A stretch of 64,000 nt of DNA from Tillus elongatus (Eukaryota > Arthropoda > Insecta > Coleoptera > Cleridae). The notes beneath the pieces are model-generated. The model was not told the DNA's origin. It saw only the letters and a program-made list of their open reading frames with translations, and ran no database searches. The position numbers were made by a program, and so were the translations under genes. Numbering within the stretch: the first letter of the stretch is position 1; every line of letters starts with the position of its first letter. Positions 61,366 to 64,000 of this stretch are shown in pieces. The DNA is taken from positions 11,542,225 to 11,606,224 of the forward strand of contig OZ023264.1 in assembly GCA_964006375.1 (NCBI GenBank), given 5' to 3'.

Positions 61366-61750
61366 TAGTGAATTTTCGTAGAACAAATTCACCAATAGAG
61401 AGATCCCGACTTGTGAATTTTGAAAAAAATTCTTCAAATGAGCGCGAACTAGGCCCCCGAGACCGATAACACAAAAAGTAATGGCTTGATTCTGACAAAA
61501 TTTGGCAGGTACCTTCCTTTTGTAAGTCGCTTGAACAAGCTCGTTACCCAGGAAAATCGGAACAGGGTTTTTGGGAAATTTTAGGTTTTATTTTGTAAAA
61601 ACATATGTATCTCCGTAAACAACAAATCTACTGTAGCCAAATTTGGTACGCAGCTTTCTATTATGAAGAGAATCCTATGCACTAAAATTCAGATCTGTAG
61701 ATGAAACGACAAAAAAGTAATAAGCCTTTGAAATGTCAAAATTGATAATT
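61366..61750 (+). mobile_element. Family A repeat, plus copy lacking TA core and 3' end
   Basis: Good 5' pair (tagtgaattttcgtag / aaattcaccaatagagag), conserved segment (gcgcgaactaggcccccgag) joined directly to the body (accgataacacaaaaagtaa). Decays by about 61750. Confidence 0.75.
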
Positions 61751-63882
61751 ATGGTAAGCTTACTAATGCGCTTTGTGAGTGACAAATATCAAATGAAATG
61801 ACAACAAGCTCCTAGATTTGCGTGTCAGCTGTTACTTTCTTTCATTTACTTAAAATAGTGCAAAAATTCCATTTGAAATGAAAAATTGTTTGCTATAAAT
61901 AGTAAAGACGGTAGAAACTTAGCACGGACGGTATATACCTGTTAATACACTACCTCTGTCATGTATGAGTTGTTCTTATATGAGAAGCATTGGGTGAATA
62001 TAACTTACGAACCGTTGTAAGTATTTTGGGCTTTCATCGTTATCTGATCAGATTTTGTAGTTCCGATGAATTTTACAGGGAATGTTTGTATAAAAAAATC
62101 ACTAGAGGTGAGATGAAAACTTCTAAGCCTTAATTCAATGTGAACAGCAGATCTGGTTGTTTGTTATTGCCCTAACTTGGTGAAACCGTTCCATAGGAAA
62201 GAAATGGGCCAGGGCTGACAATTTACAAAATTGTTAGTTGGTTGTACACAGTCTCTATTTTATAACATTTTGTGTTATTTAGAGCTGACGTGACAACATA
62301 CATCTCACAATGTTTTAGGATGCTGGCTGCCATAGACGTATTACTTTGTAGGTGTACTGTAATTAATATACCGTACTCACGAGCTCTAATTGGAGCGAAA
62401 CCGGTCTGCGGTTCTAATTGTGGTGAGAATAAATGTAGCCTTACATCACTCTATATGTTTTGTAAACACATAAAAAAGCGGTCCTTCATTAGAAGCTGCC
62501 ATTTTGCTCCTTTTCATCCCCATCCTCGTATAAAGCTGTATAAATGAAAATGATTGCTCTCTCTCTCTCTCTCTCTCTCTCTATGGTTGACGTTTTTATC
62601 GGAAAACTGCTCTTTTTAAATCTGATTATGGAGCATCGTTAGTGGTAGCGATGCTGTCTGATGGGACTGATTGAAGTGGAAGAGATATTAATACGTTGGT
62701 GGCAAGAGGCGGAAACCTGCTGGGGATAATCAAGGGACGACATCTCTCGCTAAATATGTACGAATGCGCCGCGTGCTCCAGCTGATGAATACCACTAATT
62801 ACACTAATTAATACGTATGTTCAGGATGTGCTGTTTAAATATCATGTTATCGCCTCAGTCAAATTACACCCCACTGAAAATTTCATACAAAATGTTTAAT
62901 ATTTTGTAATTTGATTTGCCTCGGTATGAAATGTTCATTTAGAATTCGCAGACTGGAAGATACATATGTAGCAAATCTGATTACTGAAAGGCAACATAAT
63001 ATATGGAATTCCATATTCAAAACATGGCTACATAGAAAGTTACAAACGCTGGAAGAGAACTATATTGAAAATAAACAGAATATTTACATATGAAAATAAA
63101 TTTGGCCATATTGTGCTATATTAAAGTTCAGTCATTTGGCAAATTTTTAATTTCCTGCCATCAACAATTCTATCGTCGTAATTGCTGACAAACGATTTAA
63201 ACGGTTCTTGGGATTTTTGTGGTCGAGATTTCTTGATTGCTAGCTCGGGTAGTATGTTTTATGCGTGTTATTTGTATTGTTTGGTTTTCGTTGATGTGTG
63301 ACTTATATCTGTAGTATGAATTGATCTACGCATGGTAATTATCTACTTTGTTTCTCAGGAATTGGACTTTAACCAATTAAGTAGTTTCAATTAATGTCTT
63401 TCAGATTTTATTTTTAATTTGAAAAGATAAAACTCCAAATTTTGTGAACCAAATCACTTAACATTTACGGCAGAGGTTTATTTATACCATTTCTAAATAC
63501 ATGTAAACTCTCATTCAAATTACTCTAAAATTTACAGAAATACAGCATATTTAAAAATATTTTTGTATATTTTTCAGAGAAAAAAATGTTCGTTATAGCT
63601 GATTTACGAAACCGTTCGCGGGATTAACACAGTGAAGATATGTGCCAAGTTTCGATCAAATCAGTAGAGCCTTTTTTGAGTTGTTGCTCGTAAACACACA
63701 GTGGCCTACTTATTTTTTTAGATAAGCGTCGTTTTTTAAAAATTTGACATATGAAAATAGTTTTAGTAGGCCGTGATCGAATGGTATAGGAGTTTTTCAT
63801 CTTATATATTTTGATCTTTTGTTCATCAAAATCGAATAACAAATACAAGAAGTACAGGGGTGTCTCCATATCAAATGGGCCA

Positions 63883-63885
<3 letters not shown>
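61751..63885. other. Unassigned DNA, about 2 kb
   Basis: Open frames at 62272-62547 (91 codons, several Cys) and 62911-63093 show no recognisable motif. No repeat family seen except the CT tract. Confidence 0.45.
62557..62582. repeat. (CT)n microsatellite
   Basis: About 13 CT dinucleotides. Confidence 0.95.

Positions 63886-63976
<91 letters not shown>
63886..63976. repeat. (TA)n microsatellite
   Basis: TA array at the window end; followed by ttgtaacggttgtg. Confidence 0.97.
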
Positions 63977-63979
<3 letters not shown>

Positions 63980-64000
63980 AACGGTTGTGTTTTATTCACC

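Noticed and set aside
62272..62547. 91-codon Cys-containing frame as a secreted peptide
   Set aside because: No signal peptide and no recognisable cysteine pattern; probably chance.

Overview
This is a eukaryotic, AT-rich intergenic window, almost certainly from an insect (the order cannot be fixed; a beetle-like repeat landscape is only a guess). I see no convincing host protein gene. Nearly all recognisable sequence is mobile DNA in several nested generations: a LOA/I-group non-LTR retrotransposon, Tc1/mariner transposons of at least three families, Penelope-like retroelements (PLEs) with GIY-YIG endonuclease and hammerhead-ribozyme motifs, a tRNA-headed SINE, and a very abundant non-coding family, called family A here, whose copies carry a long (TA)n core.

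Layout. 0-6 kb: family A copies, a PLE 3' end and a perfect 38-bp palindrome. 6.1-9.6 kb: a mariner fragment split by a PLE palindrome (two head-to-head PLE 3' halves, 13-bp target duplication). 9.6-13.8 kb: family A pieces, a 115-bp PLE insertion with its own 12-bp duplication, and a dead LOA 3' end. 13.8-20.9 kb: a mariner element whose transposase is interrupted by a full-length LOA element (ORF1 + ORF2 intact, poly(A) tail, 13-bp duplication). 21-27 kb: a mariner family whose transposase gene appears to hold a short spliceosomal intron, in two opposed copies on either side of a (TA)n array. 28-31.8 kb and 55.5-57.6 kb: two long family A relatives with ~284-bp internal tandem repeats. 33-39 kb: a SINE, a complex direct/inverted repeat block round a zinc-finger-like ORF, and a tRNA-like sequence. 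39.6-47.4 kb: tandem duplications, CCTRA repeats, more family A, a palindrome with two opposed hammerhead-ribozyme cores (42.6 kb), and a 1.2-kb palindromic satellite made of 70-bp units. 48.8-52.6 kb: a dead mariner, then a complete mariner with intact 364-aa transposase and 416-bp inverted repeats sitting inside a (TA)n array. 52.6-64 kb: a PLE end, a dead mariner, a LOA scrap, small hairpins and unassigned AT-rich DNA.

How the parts relate. Family A copies supply (TA)n tracts that serve as landing sites for the TA-targeting mariners, and PLE ends and the palindromic satellite also abut such tracts. The nesting gives a relative order: family A first, then mariners, then PLE and LOA insertions into mariners. 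The LOA element and the 50.5-kb mariner are the youngest and could still be active. The most unusual items are the opposed hammerhead ribozymes, the PLE palindrome, the intron-bearing mariner, and family A, whose subterminal inverted repeats and 3' hairpin resemble a non-autonomous Helentron (Helitron2). All assignments rest on reading the sequence; no search was run.
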